From Myxococcales bacterium (GTDB taxonomy: Bacteria > Myxococcota_A > Bradymonadia > UBA7976 > UBA1532), in assembly GCA_020633465.1 (NCBI GenBank), contig JACKDN010000003.1, positions 62,001-126,000 on the forward strand: DNA of 64,000 nucleotides. Direction: 5' to 3'. Under the pieces are notes generated by a model that was not told the origin of the DNA, ran no database searches, and saw only the letters and a list, made by a program, of their open reading frames with translations. The position numbers and the translations under genes are program-made. Position 1 is the first letter of the stretch. Every line of letters starts with the position of its first letter. Positions 16,408-28,802 of the stretch are shown here, piece after piece.

Positions 16408-17000
16408 CAGATTGGATCCTCCGTCAGCGAGGCGTCGCCTTCGTCCTCTTCCCCGTCGAGCAGCCAGATGACGGTCGCGCCGCCCTCCTCGTCGCCCGGC
16501 GAGCTGATCAGCACCGTCTTGTTCCCGTCGTTGCGCACGGCCTCGACGGCCACGGGCGCGTCCGTCTCGACCCCCTCGTCGACGCCGCCGCCGCCGCCGA
16601 CGGCGCCCGGCCCGACGGCCCGCACCACGAAGAAGGCCACCGCCGCCGCGGCCCCGGCGCTGACCACCACCGGCGTCCAGTGGCGCGCCCACCAGGCCTT
16701 CAGGCGCTGGCCGAGCGGCTCGGCCGTCGGCGGCGCGGGGCGCGCCGGCGTGGGCGCCGCCTCGACGCCCCCGGCCTGGGCCAGCTCGCTGGTGATGCGA
16801 TCGGCGAAGCCGCTGAAGTCGGCCGCCTGCACGATCTCGTCGGTGTGCCGCCGCAGCAGGTTGCCCAGCTCGGCGAACTCGGCGGCCTCGGCCGCCAGCG
16901 CGGGGTCGTCGGCCAGCCGCGCCTCGAAGGCCGCGGCCTCGTCCGGGCCCAGCTGCCCGTCGACGAACCGCAGCAAGGTGTCCTTGTCCTGCTCGGTCAT
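16407..17000 (-). CDS. Membrane-anchored anti-sigma factor (no zinc motif)
   Basis: 197 residues. The cytoplasmic N-terminal part (DTLLRFVDGQLGPDEAAAFE, then ARLADDPALAAEAAEF) has the helical layout of anti-sigma factors but lacks the HxxxCxxC zinc motif. A single transmembrane helix (PVVVSAGAAAAVAFFVVRAV, residues ~109-128) is followed by a short periplasmic tail of ~65 acidic residues. It is coupled by an ATGA overlap to the ECF sigma gene upstream, the usual arrangement of an inhibitor with its sigma factor. It should hold the sigma factor at the membrane until an envelope signal arrives. The function is inferred from position and architecture; the signal is unknown. Confidence 0.82.
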   Translation of the reverse strand: MTEQDKDTLLRFVDGQLGPDEAAAFEARLADDPALAAEAAEFAELGNLLRRHTDEIVQAADFSGFADRITSELAQAGGVEAAPTPARPAPPTAEPLGQRLKAWWARHWTPVVVSAGAAAAVAFFVVRAVGPGAVGGGGGVDEGVETDAPVAVEAVRNDGNKTVLISSPGDEEGGATVIWLLDGEEDEGDASLTEDPI

Positions 17001-17632
17001 GACCGCTTCCTCACTCCCTCGCCGGCGCGATCCGCCAGGTGGCTGCCGGCGGCTTCGAGGTACGGTTTGAGCGCCTTCTGGAGATTCTTGCGTGCGTGGT
17101 GCAGCCGGCTCATCACGGTGCCCAGGTGGCAGTCCATGACCTCGGCGATCTCCTCGTAGCTCAGCCCCTCGACCTCGCGCAGCATGATGATGGTGCGGTG
17201 ATTCTCGCTGAGCTCGGCCATCGCCGCCTCGATCGCCACCCCGAGCTCCTCGTTCTCGAACTTGAAGCCGGGGTGCATCGCCCGCGTGTCGCCGCTCAAC
17301 GGCATCACCGTCACCGCCTCGTCCCGGCGCCGGAAGGTCTCGTCGTACTCGACCGGCCGCATCTTCCTGTTCTTGCGAATGTGGTCGATGCAGACGTTCA
17401 CGACGATCCGGTACAGCCAGGTGTAGAACGAGCTGTCGCCCTTGAAGTTCGCGATGTTGCGGAACACCTTGATGAAGGCCACCTGCGCGGCGTCCATCGC
17501 GTCGTCCGGGTTTCGCAGGACCCCGTAGGCGATGCCGTAGGCGCGCCGCTGATAGCGTTCGACCAGGACGCGGAAGGCGTCCGGATCCTCGGCCTGGCAG
17601 CGGGCCACGAGCTCGTCATCCGTCGGTTCCAC
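16997..17632 (-). CDS. ECF-type RNA polymerase sigma factor (RpoE-like)
   Basis: 211 residues with the two-domain ECF layout. Region 2 spans ~residues 20-90 (FRVLVERYQRRAYGIAYGVL ... AFIKVFRNIANFKGDSSFYT, then WLYRIVVNVCIDHIRK). Region 4 spans ~140-195 (MAELSENHRTIIMLREVEGL then SYEEIAEVMDCHLGTVMSRL). An unusually long ~45-residue linker separates them. GGAGG at 17637-17642 precedes the GTG start at 17632. Directly downstream, by overlapping ATGA, is the anti-sigma gene, then the secreted protein. The subgroup resembles RpoE/SigW-like stress sigmas. The divergent DUF4175 operon shares the 235-base upstream region. Confidence 0.92.
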   Translation of the reverse strand: MEPTDDELVARCQAEDPDAFRVLVERYQRRAYGIAYGVLRNPDDAMDAAQVAFIKVFRNIANFKGDSSFYTWLYRIVVNVCIDHIRKNRKMRPVEYDETFRRRDEAVTVMPLSGDTRAMHPGFKFENEELGVAIEAAMAELSENHRTIIMLREVEGLSYEEIAEVMDCHLGTVMSRLHHARKNLQKALKPYLEAAGSHLADRAGEGVRKRS

Positions 17633-17867
17633 TCAGTCCTCCGCGCCCGACGCCGCGATCCGTGCATCATTCACGCGCGCCGCATCTTATTTGATGTGCG
17701 GCCCGATTGCATGGGGGCTGACCCGGCGTCGCCCGCCCGACCGCGGCGCGGGGTGCGACGGTCATGCGCCCCGGACAATCATTGGCGCTGTGGCCCCGGA
17801 TGCTCGTATATGCACCTATCACCCCCCGCGGCATGAAAGCGGGGCCCCCCGCGGTTGACGGTTGCAC
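17633..17867. promoter_or_regulatory. Divergent regulatory region between the ECF sigma operon and the DUF4175-MoxR operon
   Basis: 235 bases without a gene, less GC-rich than its surroundings. On the minus strand TAAGAT at 17692-17687, with ATGCAA 17 bases upstream, is a weak sigma-70 candidate for the sigma operon. On the plus strand TTGGCG (17782-17787) and TATATG (17807-17812; 19-base spacer) could serve the DUF4175 operon. I could not identify an ECF-type promoter with confidence. Confidence 0.35.
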
Positions 17868-20800
17868 ATGACCCCGCCCCCCCCCGCATTCGAGCGCATC
17901 GAGCGCGCGCTGCGCTCGACCCGTCGGCGGCTGCGGCTGCGCACCGGCCTCAGCGCGCTGGGCTGGCTGATCGCCCTGGGGGGCGCGGCCTTGGCGATCG
18001 CCGTCCTGGTCGGCGCGGCGGGCGCGTCGACCGGCTGGGCCCGAGGCGCGCTGGCCGCGCTCGCCCTGGTCGGGCTGGGCGCAGTGAGCCTCCGCCTGCT
18101 CTGGCCCCTGCGCCACAGCGGGCGCGACACCGCCGTGGCCGCGCACCTGGAAGAGCAGCTCGGCACGCTGCACGACGGTCTGCTGGCCAGCGTGCAGTTC
18201 CGCGCCGCCTGGCCCGACGTGTCCGCCGGCTCGCCCGCGCTGGTCGAGGGCCTGGCTCACCAGATGGCCGCCCGCCTCGACGACGCGGATCTGCGCGCGC
18301 TGACGCCCCTGCGCCCGGCCCGCCGCGGCTGGTTCGCCGCGGGCGGCGTCGCCGTGGCCTGGGCGGTGCTGCTGTTGGCCGCCCCGCGCTGGGTGGACGC
18401 CGGCCTCGCCGCGCTGAGCCCGCCGCCCAAGAACGCGTTGGGGGAGCGCGAGACCGGGCCCCTGGTGGGCGATCTGATCGTCACCCTGCACTTCCCCGAG
18501 CACGTGAAGCGCAAGCCGCGCACCATCCCGAACTCCACCGGCGACATCGAGGCGCCCAAGGGCACCCGGGTCGAGATCTCGGCCACCACGCTGGCCCCCG
18601 CCCGCGCCGCGGCGCTGCGCTTCGGCGAGGGGCAGGCCGAGCTGCCGCTGGCGCTGAGCGAGGGGCGCGACCTGAAGGGCGAGTTCGTGGTCGACGCGCC
18701 CGGCTCGTGGCGCTTCGCGTTGGTGGACGCCGAGGGCGAGACGCTGGTCGAGGGCATCGATCGGCGGCTGCGCGTCGAGCCCGACCGCCCGCCGACGGTG
18801 ACGCTGCAGCTGCCCGCCGAAGACGTCACGCTCGAGGATCTGCGCGCGGTGCCGGTGGCCTACGAGGCGCGCGACGACTTCGGGCTGAGCAAGTCGGCCA
18901 TCGTCATCTCGCTGGCCGAGCACCCCGAGCACCCCGAGGAGATCGTGCAGCCGGGCGTCGAGGGCGCGCGCTACGACGGGGCCGACGAGGTCGATCTGAC
19001 GGTCATCCAGGCGCAGCCGGGGGATCGCCTGGCGCTGACCGCGGTGGCCTGGGACAACAACAGCGTCGACGGGCCGCAGAAGGGCGCGTCGGTCACCCGC
19101 TACATCACCGTCAACTCGCCGCACCAGAAGCACTACGCGCTGGCCGAGAAGCTGCAGGCCAGCATCGAGAAGCTGCTGACCGCGCTGGCCGACCGGCTGG
19201 AGCTCGAGTGGTCGGGCGAGCGGCTGGCGGCGCGGCTGTCGGAGGTCGCCGGGACCACGCGCGTGGCGGCCGAGGCGCTCAGCGAGGTGGTCGAGGCGAT
19301 GGCCGAGGATCCGCTGACGCCCGAGGAGGTGCGGCTGGCGCTGGCCGGGCGGCTGGGCGCGCTCGAGAAGGCGATGGAGACCGAGCAGGGCTTCGCCGAC
19401 GACGCGGCGCCCAGCCTCGACGCGCTGGACGCGCCCACGCTGCGGGTGGGGCAGCGGCACAACGACGAGGTGATCGAGGAGCTCGAGCAGGCCATCGTGC
19501 TGGTCGAGGCGATGGTGGCGCGGCTGGCGCTCGAGGACATGGCGGCGCTGGCCGAGGAGCTGCGCGCGTCGAAGGAGCGGCTGCGGGATCTGATCGAGGC
19601 CTACCGGAAGAACCCGAACGACGCGCTCAAGGCGCGCATCATGCGCGACATCCAGCGGCTGCGGGATCGGATGCGCGAGATGCAGGCGCGCATGGCCAAG
19701 ATCCGCCAGAAGCTGCCCGAGGAGTTCCTGAACCTCGACGGGCTGAAGAAGGACGACGTCGCCAAGGGGCTCGACAAGTCGAAGGATCAGCTGGCCGAGC
19801 TCGAGAAGATGCTCGAAGAGGGCAAGGTGGACGAGGCGCTGAGCGCGCTCGACGAGATGTCGAAGGCGCTCGACGAGCTGAGCGCGTCGCTCGACCAGGA
19901 CATGCAGGATCTGCACGCCGAGACGAACCCCGAGATGCAGAAGGCCATCAGCGAGCTGATGGATCAGACGCGGGATCTGATGAAGCGGCAGGAGGACGCG
20001 GCGCGGGCGACCGAGGAGGCCGCGGCGAAGCAGGCCGAGGCGCAGCGCAAGGCGCTCGAGGAGCAGCTGGGGCAGAAGCTGGCCGAGGCGAAGGACAAGG
20101 CGCGCAAGCTGCGCGAGTCGGTCGAGGAGCTGGCCACCGAGCGCATGCCCAGCATCGCCGAGGAGGAGATGGGGCACCTGGGCCAGCGCACGCAGGAGCT
20201 CGAGGGGGCGCTCGACCGCAACCAGATCGTCGAGGCGCTCGAGATGGCGGATCGGTCGATGGATCACCTCGACGCGATGGAGCGCTTCAACCGCTACGAC
20301 CCGCAGGGCGAGCGGTACCGCGACCTGGTGCAGAAGAGCCGGAAGCTGGATCAGGCGCTGATGAAGGATCTGGCCGAGCTGCTGGACAGCGCGCGTCAGC
20401 AGTCGGCGCAGGCGCTCAGCCCCGGCGAGGCCGAGAAGCTGCGACAGCAGCAGCAGGGGCTCGCCGAGGCGGCGAAGCGGCTGCAGCAGCGCATCCAGCA
20501 GCGGGGCGAGCAGATGCCCGGGCTGCAGGACGAGCCGATGCGGCGCATCCGGCAGGCCGAGGACGCGATGCGGCGCTCGGCGGATCAGCTGGGGCAGCGG
20601 CAGCCGGGGCAGGCGCGGCCGGGCCAGCAGGAGGCGATGAGCGAGCTGCAGGCGCTGATGGAGGGGCTGAAGCAGGCCAACCGGCCGCAGCGCGCCGACC
20701 GTCAGCAGGGCAAGAGCCGACAGACCAGCCGCGAGAAGGTGCGCATCCCCGGGGCCGAGGAGTACGAGGCGCCGGCGGAGTTCCGGAAGGAGCTGCTGGA

Positions 20801-20869
20801 CGCGATGAAGCAGCGGCCGACGGACGCCTACCGCGAGCAGGTGAAGCGCTATTACGAGTCGTTGATCCG

Positions 20870-20873
<4 letters not shown>
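17868..20873 (+). CDS. DUF4175-family membrane protein with long coiled coil
   Basis: 1001 residues. Three N-terminal transmembrane helices (near residues 28-53, 63-85 and 155-175) precede a periplasmic beta-rich domain (~190-425; LIVTLHFPEHVKRKPRTIP, DNNSVDGPQKG). A very long charged coiled coil (~430-900), rich in Glu, Lys, Leu and Met, follows, ending in a Gln-rich region. This matches the DUF4175 layout; the biochemical role is unknown. The ATG at 17868 was preferred over a TTG two codons upstream. It opens an operon in which every neighbour overlaps by four bases or nearly touches: peptidase, MoxR ATPase, DUF58 and BatA-like protein. It may serve as a scaffold for that envelope machinery (inference). 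Confidence 0.85.
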
Positions 20874-23465
<2,592 letters not shown>

Positions 23466-23469
<4 letters not shown>

Positions 23470-24350
23470 GCGGCGCGCGGTCCATCGTCGACGCCGAGCT
23501 GCTCGCCCGGCTGTCGGGCCTGTCGGTGCGCGCCGGCCAGATGGTCGAGGGCGCCCTGACCGGCATGCACAAGAGCCCGCACCACGGCTCGAGCGTCGAG
23601 TTCGCGCAGCACCGCGAGTACAGCCCGGGCGACGAGATCCGCCACATCGACTGGAAGGCCTTCGGCAAGAGCGACCGCCACTACATCAAGCAGTTCGAGG
23701 ACGAGACGAACCTGCGGACGTACCTGCTGCTGGACACCTCGGGCTCGATGGACTACGGCCGCGCCGGCGTGCCGACCAAGCTGCTGTACGCGTCGCGGCT
23801 GGCGGCGTCCCTGGCCTGGCTGCTCTTGCGGCAGGGCGACGCGGTGGGCCTGCTGACCTTCGGCGAGCGGCTGGGCACCTACGTGCCGCCGCGCGCGCGG
23901 CCGGATCACTTCTGGAACCTCGTGCAGGTGATGGAGAAGGTGCCGGTGGGCGGCGCGACGAACGCGGTCGGCGCCCTCGAGCACATCGCCGAGGTGGCCG
24001 GGCGGCGCAGCGTCGTCGTGCTGGTGTCCGACTGCATGGACTTCGACGGCCGCCTCACCGCGCTGTGCCGGCAGCTGCGCCGCCGCCGCCATCAGGTGGT
24101 GGTGTTCCACGTGCTCGATCCCGACGAGACCGAGTTCCCCTTCTCCGATCTGACCGAGTTCGAAGAGCTCGAGGGCGGTGAGAAGGCGCTGGCCGATCCC
24201 CGCGGCATGCGCGCGCAGTACCTCGAGGAGATCCGCGCCTGGATCGACGACCTGCGCCGCACCCTGCTCGAGGGCGGCGTGGCCTATCACCGGATCGACA
24301 CGCGCGATCCGGTGGACGACACGCTGCGCCGCTTCATCGGGAGCCGCTGA
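23466..24350 (+). CDS. DUF58 / VWA-type protein partner of MoxR
   Basis: 294 residues, soluble. The DUF58 block EYSPGDEIRHIDWKAFGKSD (residues ~53-72) is followed by a von Willebrand factor A fold with an intact metal-ion-dependent adhesion motif DTSGSM (near residue 92) and the matching VSDCMDFDG (near 185). The start is GTG at 23466, overlapping the MoxR stop by four bases. DUF58 proteins are obligate genomic companions of MoxR ATPases; the pair is thought to handle envelope or complex assembly. Here it is followed by a BatA-like membrane protein, which is the third member of the classic set. Confidence 0.93.
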
Positions 24351-24353
24351 GCC

Positions 24354-26498
24354 GTGTCGTTCCTGTCGCCCGCGCTGCTGTTGGGGCTGCTGGCCGCGGC
24401 CATCCCGCCCATCCTGCACCTGATGCTGCGCCGCAAGGCGGTGCAGGTGCGCTTCCCGGCGCTCGAGTTCATCTTGCGGTCGAACCGCAAGACCGCCCGC
24501 CGCTTCCGCTTCAAGCAGCTGATGCTGATGGTGGTGCGCAGCCTGCTGCTGGCGCTGCTGGCCTTCGCCCTCGCGCGCCCCTTCCTGCACCACGACGCGG
24601 ATCCCGCCGCGGTGGCGGCCGACAGCGGGGGCACCACCGTGGTGGTGCTGGACGCGGGCTATCCCATGGGCTACGCGCTCGACGGCGAGGCGCTGATCGA
24701 CCGGGCGCGCTTCCTGGCCGAGACGCTGCTCGACGACGGCAACGGCATGGGCGCGCTGGTGGTGGCGGGGGATCGGATCACGACGCCCTTCGCCGAGCCC
24801 ACCGGGGATCTCGCCGCCGTCCGCCGCGCGCTGGAAGAGGTGGCCGTCGGCCATCGGGCCGATCGCCTGGCCGACGGCGTCGCGCGCGCCTACGAGATGC
24901 TCGAGGACGCCCCGCCCGGCGGGCGCCGGGTCGTGGTGCTGACCACGGCGGCGGGCGCGGCGAGCGATCTGCCGAAGCCGCCGCCGATCACCGGCGACGC
25001 GGCCATCGAGCTGGTGCCGGTCGACGTGAGCGAGGGGCGCCCGACGCCCAACCGCGCCGTGCTGGGCGTCTCGCTGCAGCCCGCGCCCGAGATGGGCAGC
25101 GGCCACTGGCGAGTGGACGCCCGCGTCGGCAACTTCGGGCCCGACGCCATCGCCCGCCTGCCGGTGCACGTCGAGGTGGACGGCGTGCCGGCGGTGCGCG
25201 GCTTCCTCGACCTGGGGCCCGGCGAGGAGGGCGTGAAGACCTTCTACGTCAACGTCGATCAGAAGGAAGCGACGCCGGCGGCGGTGGTGATCGAGCCGGA
25301 CGCCCTGCCCGCCGACGACCGCCGGCCCTTCTGGCTGCAGCCGGCGCCGCAGATGCGCGTGCTGGCCATCAACGGCGATCCGCGGCCCACGCCGTACCGC
25401 GACGAGCTGTTCTATCTCGAGCGGGCCTTGTCGCCGACCACGGCGGCCGGCGCGCGGGTGAAGCTGGACATCACCGACGTGCCCACCCTGCAGCGGCGCG
25501 ATCTGGACGACTTCGACGTCGTCGTGCTGGCGAACGCGGGCGAGCTGGCGCCGGACCGCGCGCGGGCGCTCGAGACGTTCGTGCGCGGGGGCGGCGGCCT
25601 GCTGGTGTCGATGGGCGACCAGGTGAAGCCGGCGACGACGAACCAGCTGCTGGGCCCGCTGCTGCCGCGCACGCTGCGCGACGTGCGGCAGGCGGGCGAC
25701 GCGGCGGCCAGCGCCGAGGCGGGCGATCGGCGGGCGGCGCGGCCCACGTACTTCGAGCGGGGCCACGCCATCCTGCGCAGCATCCCCGATCCCGCGGGCA
25801 CCAGCCTGGGCAGCGCGCAGATTCGGCGGTACATGCTGCTCGATCCCGCCGCGGACGCCGGCGGCGAGGTCGTGGTGGGGCTCGACGACGGGGCGCCCCT
25901 GCTGTTGACGCGGACGCTGGATCAGGGGCGCGTGGCGCTGCTGACCACGACGCTGGACCGCGACTGGGGCGACCTGCCCATCCGCGCCGACTTCCTGCCG
26001 CTGCTGCAGCAGACGCTGCGCTACCTGACGCGCGTGGCCGAGCTGGACTCGGCGCCGGTGGTGGTGGGGCGGCCGGCGCCGGTGCCGGTGGAGGATCCGC
26101 GGGTGCAGCGGGTGCGGGTGCGCGCGCCCGACGGCGAGCTGCGGGTGGTCGAGCGGCCCAAGTCCGAGGAGGAGCCCTGGCAGTTCGAGGGCACCGACGC
26201 GCCGGGTCACTACCAGGTGGAGCCCGATCCGCCGCTGCCCGGCCTGGTCGCGCTGCCCGGCTTCGCGGTCGCGCTCGATCCCGCCGGCGCGGATCTGCGC
26301 GGGCCGGGCGCCAAGGCCGAGGACGGCGAGGACGTGGCCGCGGCGGGCGCGGGCGTCGCCACCGGCGTCACCAAGCGCACCGAGCTGTGGCACGCGGCGC
26401 TGTTCGCGCTGTTCCTGCTGCTGCTGGGCGAGGCCGCGCTGCTGTTCCGCAAGCGCGGCGAGGACGAGGTGAAGCCCCTGCCCGGCCGCCCGGCCTGA
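24354..26498 (+). CDS. BatA-like aerotolerance-type membrane protein with degenerate VWA domain
   Basis: 714 residues. The N-terminal BatA domain has two membrane helices (SPALLLGLLAAAIPPILHLML and LMLMVVRSLLLALLAFALAR) flanking the conserved VRFPALEFI. A VWA-like domain follows (~85-200) in which the usual DxSxS motif reads DAGYPM, so the metal site is lost. Residues ~330-420 resemble a class I glutamine amidotransferase-like fold (MRVLAINGDPRPTPYRDELF and FVRGGGGLLVSMGDQV). A C-terminal helix (ALFALFLLLLGEAALLF) anchors the chain. The start is GTG at 24354. It completes the MoxR operon. Its likely role is a membrane partner or receptor for the MoxR-DUF58 pair; function unproven. Confidence 0.85.
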   Translation: MSFLSPALLLGLLAAAIPPILHLMLRRKAVQVRFPALEFILRSNRKTARRFRFKQLMLMVVRSLLLALLAFALARPFLHHDADPAAVAADSGGTTVVVLDAGYPMGYALDGEALIDRARFLAETLLDDGNGMGALVVAGDRITTPFAEPTGDLAAVRRALEEVAVGHRADRLADGVARAYEMLEDAPPGGRRVVVLTTAAGAASDLPKPPPITGDAAIELVPVDVSEGRPTPNRAVLGVSLQPAPEMGSGHWRVDARVGNFGPDAIARLPVHVEVDGVPAVRGFLDLGPGEEGVKTFYVNVDQKEATPAAVVIEPDALPADDRRPFWLQPAPQMRVLAINGDPRPTPYRDELFYLERALSPTTAAGARVKLDITDVPTLQRRDLDDFDVVVLANAGELAPDRARALETFVRGGGGLLVSMGDQVKPATTNQLLGPLLPRTLRDVRQAGDAAASAEAGDRRAARPTYFERGHAILRSIPDPAGTSLGSAQIRRYMLLDPAADAGGEVVVGLDDGAPLLLTRTLDQGRVALLTTTLDRDWGDLPIRADFLPLLQQTLRYLTRVAELDSAPVVVGRPAPVPVEDPRVQRVRVRAPDGELRVVERPKSEEEPWQFEGTDAPGHYQVEPDPPLPGLVALPGFAVALDPAGADLRGPGAKAEDGEDVAAAGAGVATGVTKRTELWHAALFALFLLLLGEAALLFRKRGEDEVKPLPGRPA

Positions 26499-26578
26499 CG
26501 CCGGTGGCCGGATGGGCCCAAGCGTTCGAAGCAGGGAGACGCTGATCCCACCGGCTATCAGCTGTCAGCGCTTTCGTC

Positions 26579-27118
26579 TTAAGAAACGGCCAGTTGGACG
26601 CCAGCCGGGAAGGGCAGCGGCGGTCGCGGCAGGGCGGGGTCCCGGACCAGATCGAAGTACGTGTGGGCGTGGGCGTGGCGCGCGTCGGCCGGGTGGTCGG
26701 CGCGCTCGCGCACGCCCCAGGCCGCGGCGTCGAAGGGCGTGAAGCGGGCGTCGCCCTCGACGTGCGCGTGGACGACGGTGAGGCACAGGCGGTCGGCGCG
26801 GGGCAGGGCCAGCGCGTAGACCGCCTCGCCGCCGGCGATGATGATGGCGGGCGCGTCGGCGGCGGCGGCGAGGGCGGCGTCGAGGTCGGCGAAGACCTCG
26901 GCGCCGGGGGCCTCGAAGCCCGGGCGGCGGCTGAGGACGAGGGTGCGGCGCCCGGGCAGGGGCCGGCCGATGGAGTCCCAGGTGCGGCGCCCCATGATCA
27001 TCGGGCAGCCCATCGTCAGGCGCTTGAAGCGCTTCAGATCGTCGGGCAGGCGCCAGGGCAGATCGCCGTCGCGGCCGATGACGCCGTCGAGCGAGAGGGC
27101 CGCGACGAGGGTGATCAC
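26579..27118 (-). CDS. folA: Dihydrofolate reductase
   Basis: 179 residues. The enzyme reduces dihydrofolate to tetrahydrofolate with NADPH, regenerating the cofactor oxidised by ThyA, which is encoded just upstream. Landmarks: LVAALSLDGVIGRDGDLPWR (residues 3-22), DDLKRFKRLTMGCPMIMGRRTW with the substrate and NADPH residues, IGRPLPGRRTLVLSRR, and IIIAGGEAVY near 105. The start is GTG at 27118, two bases after the thyA stop codon. The length is normal for bacterial DHFR plus a short tail. The stop is TAA, rare in this window. Confidence 0.95.
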   Translation of the reverse strand: MITLVAALSLDGVIGRDGDLPWRLPDDLKRFKRLTMGCPMIMGRRTWDSIGRPLPGRRTLVLSRRPGFEAPGAEVFADLDAALAAAADAPAIIIAGGEAVYALALPRADRLCLTVVHAHVEGDARFTPFDAAAWGVRERADHPADARHAHAHTYFDLVRDPALPRPPLPFPAGVQLAVS

Positions 27119-27120
27119 GC

Positions 27121-27915
27121 TCAGACCGCCACCGGGGCGCGCAGGGCGCCGTCGTGGGTGTAGTCCAGCAGGCGGATGTGGCGGTACTCGAAGTCCTCGA
27201 GGCGGGTGACCGACGGATCGAGCCAGAGGCGCGGCGGGTCGTGGGGCGTGCGCGCGAGCTGGGTGCGCACCTGATCGAGGTGGTTCAGGTAGATGTGGGC
27301 GTCGCCGAGCGTGTGGACGAACTCGCCCACCTCGAGGCCGGTGACCTGGGCCACCATGTGGGTCAAGAGCGCGTAGCTGGCGATGTTGAAGGGCACGCCG
27401 AGGAAGAGGTCGCCGCTGCGCTGGTAGAGCTGGCAGCTCAGGCGGCCGTCGGCGACGTAGAACTGGAACAGCAGGTGGCAGGGCGGCAGGCGCATGTCGG
27501 CCAGGGCGCCGACGTTCCAGGCGCTGACCAGCAGGCGGCGCGAGTCGGGCGTGGCGCGGATGGCCTCGACCACCTGCGCGAGCTGGTCGATGGCGCCGCC
27601 GTCCGGCGTCGGCCACGAGCGCCACTGGGCGCCGTAGATGGGGCCCAGCTCGCCGTCGGCGTCGGCCCAGGCGTCCCAGATGTGCACCCCGCGCTCGCGC
27701 AGCCAGTTGGCGTTGGTGTCGCCGCGCAGGAACCACAAGAGCTCGGTGGCCATGCTCTTGAACTGCAGCTTCTTCGTCGTCACCGCGGGGAAGCCGGCGC
27801 GCAGGTCGTAGCGCACCTGGCGGCCGAAGACGCTCAGCGTGCCGACGCCCGTGCGGTCCTCCTTGCGGTGACCGTTCTCGAGGACGTCCCGCAGCAGCTC
27901 GAGGTAGGCCCTCAC
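27121..27915 (-). CDS. thyA: Thymidylate synthase ThyA
   Basis: 264 residues, exactly the length of the E. coli enzyme, which converts dUMP to dTMP using methylene-tetrahydrofolate. It begins MRAYLELLRDVLENGHRKED. Landmarks: RTGVGTLSVFGRQVRYDL near 20, the active-site segment MRLPPCHLLFQFYV (Cys near residue 147), CQLYQRSGDLFLGVPFNIAS, and GDAHIYLNHLDQ near 205. The start is GTG at 27915, overlapping the upstream hydratase stop by four bases. With folA it forms the usual folate/dTMP unit; being led by an enoyl-CoA hydratase gene is unusual. Confidence 0.97.
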   Translation of the reverse strand: MRAYLELLRDVLENGHRKEDRTGVGTLSVFGRQVRYDLRAGFPAVTTKKLQFKSMATELLWFLRGDTNANWLRERGVHIWDAWADADGELGPIYGAQWRSWPTPDGGAIDQLAQVVEAIRATPDSRRLLVSAWNVGALADMRLPPCHLLFQFYVADGRLSCQLYQRSGDLFLGVPFNIASYALLTHMVAQVTGLEVGEFVHTLGDAHIYLNHLDQVRTQLARTPHDPPRLWLDPSVTRLEDFEYRHIRLLDYTHDGALRAPVAV

Positions 27916-28787
27916 TGCCCCTTGAACTCCGCCGCGCGCTTCTCGACGAAGGCGCTGAGGCCCTCGCGGGCGTCGTCGCTGGCGAACAGCTTGGCCTGCA
28001 GCTCGCGCTCGAGGGCCAGGCCGTACTCGAGGGGCAGCTCGGCGCCCGACTGCACCGCGCGCTTGATGTGGCCGACCGCCAGGGCGGCGCGGTCGGGCGC
28101 GCAGAACGAGGCCGCGTAGTCCACGACCTCGTCGACGAAGGCCTCGCGGGCCATGGCCGGCACCGCGCGCGTCTTGCCCTTGATCTCTCGCTGCTCGACC
28201 TCGCCGACGACGCGGCTGATCAGGCCGGCGGCCAGGGCGGCGTCGGTGTCGAGGGTCTGGCCGGCCAGCATCATCTCCATCGCCTTGGCGCCGCCGACGA
28301 GGCGGGCGAGGCGCTGGGTGCCGCCGGTGCCGGGCAGGACGCCCAGGTTCACCTCGGGCAGGCCGAGCTGGCCGCCGGCGCGCCGGGCGACGCGCAGGTC
28401 GCAGGCGAGCGCGATCTCGAAGCCGCCGCCCACGCAGTGCCCGTTGATGGCGGCCACCACCAGCTTGGGCGTCTGCTCGAGCCGCGACAGCGTCTCGTTG
28501 GCGTGCAGGCAGAAGTAGTACTTGCTGGTGGCGTCGGCCGCCTCGAGCATCTTGATGTTGGCGCCCGCGCAGAAGTGCTCGCCGTCGCCGGTGATGACGA
28601 TGGCCTGCACCGCGGGATCGAAGCGCGCGTCGAGGATGCACGCGTCGAGATCGCGGAACATGCGGTAGGTGTAGCCGTTCAGCCCCTCGTCGGTGAGCGT
28701 GAGCAGCGCGACCGGGCCCCGCCTCTCGTAGGTGACGCGGCGCTTCTCGGGGTCGCCGAACTGATCGGCGCGGATGCGGTCGCCCAT
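27912..28787 (-). CDS. Enoyl-CoA hydratase/isomerase (crotonase) family protein
   Basis: 291 residues, crotonase fold. Oxyanion-hole segments are FCAGANIKML (near residue 72) and INGHCVGGGFEIALACDLRVA (near 115). The catalytic-region Glu sits in LGLPEVNLGVLPGTGGTQRL (near 145). It probably hydrates or isomerises enoyl-CoA thioesters. AGGAGG six bases upstream supports the ATG at 28787; a longer in-frame start at 28832 would lie in the promoter region. It leads the hydratase-thyA-folA operon and is divergent from the 3-hydroxyacyl-CoA dehydrogenase gene, which suggests the two enzymes act in one fatty-acid or short-chain CoA pathway. Exact substrate unknown. Confidence 0.9.
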   Translation of the reverse strand: MGDRIRADQFGDPEKRRVTYERRGPVALLTLTDEGLNGYTYRMFRDLDACILDARFDPAVQAIVITGDGEHFCAGANIKMLEAADATSKYYFCLHANETLSRLEQTPKLVVAAINGHCVGGGFEIALACDLRVARRAGGQLGLPEVNLGVLPGTGGTQRLARLVGGAKAMEMMLAGQTLDTDAALAAGLISRVVGEVEQREIKGKTRAVPAMAREAFVDEVVDYAASFCAPDRAALAVGHIKRAVQSGAELPLEYGLALERELQAKLFASDDAREGLSAFVEKRAAEFKGQ

Positions 28788-28802
28788 CGCGGGCCTCCTG
28801 CC

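Noticed and set aside
26541..26562. Hairpin GCTGAT/ATCAGC between the BatA-like gene and folA as a bidirectional terminator
   Set aside because: The six-base stem with a ten-base loop is too weak and no T-run follows on either strand; I see nothing else in this 80-base gap.
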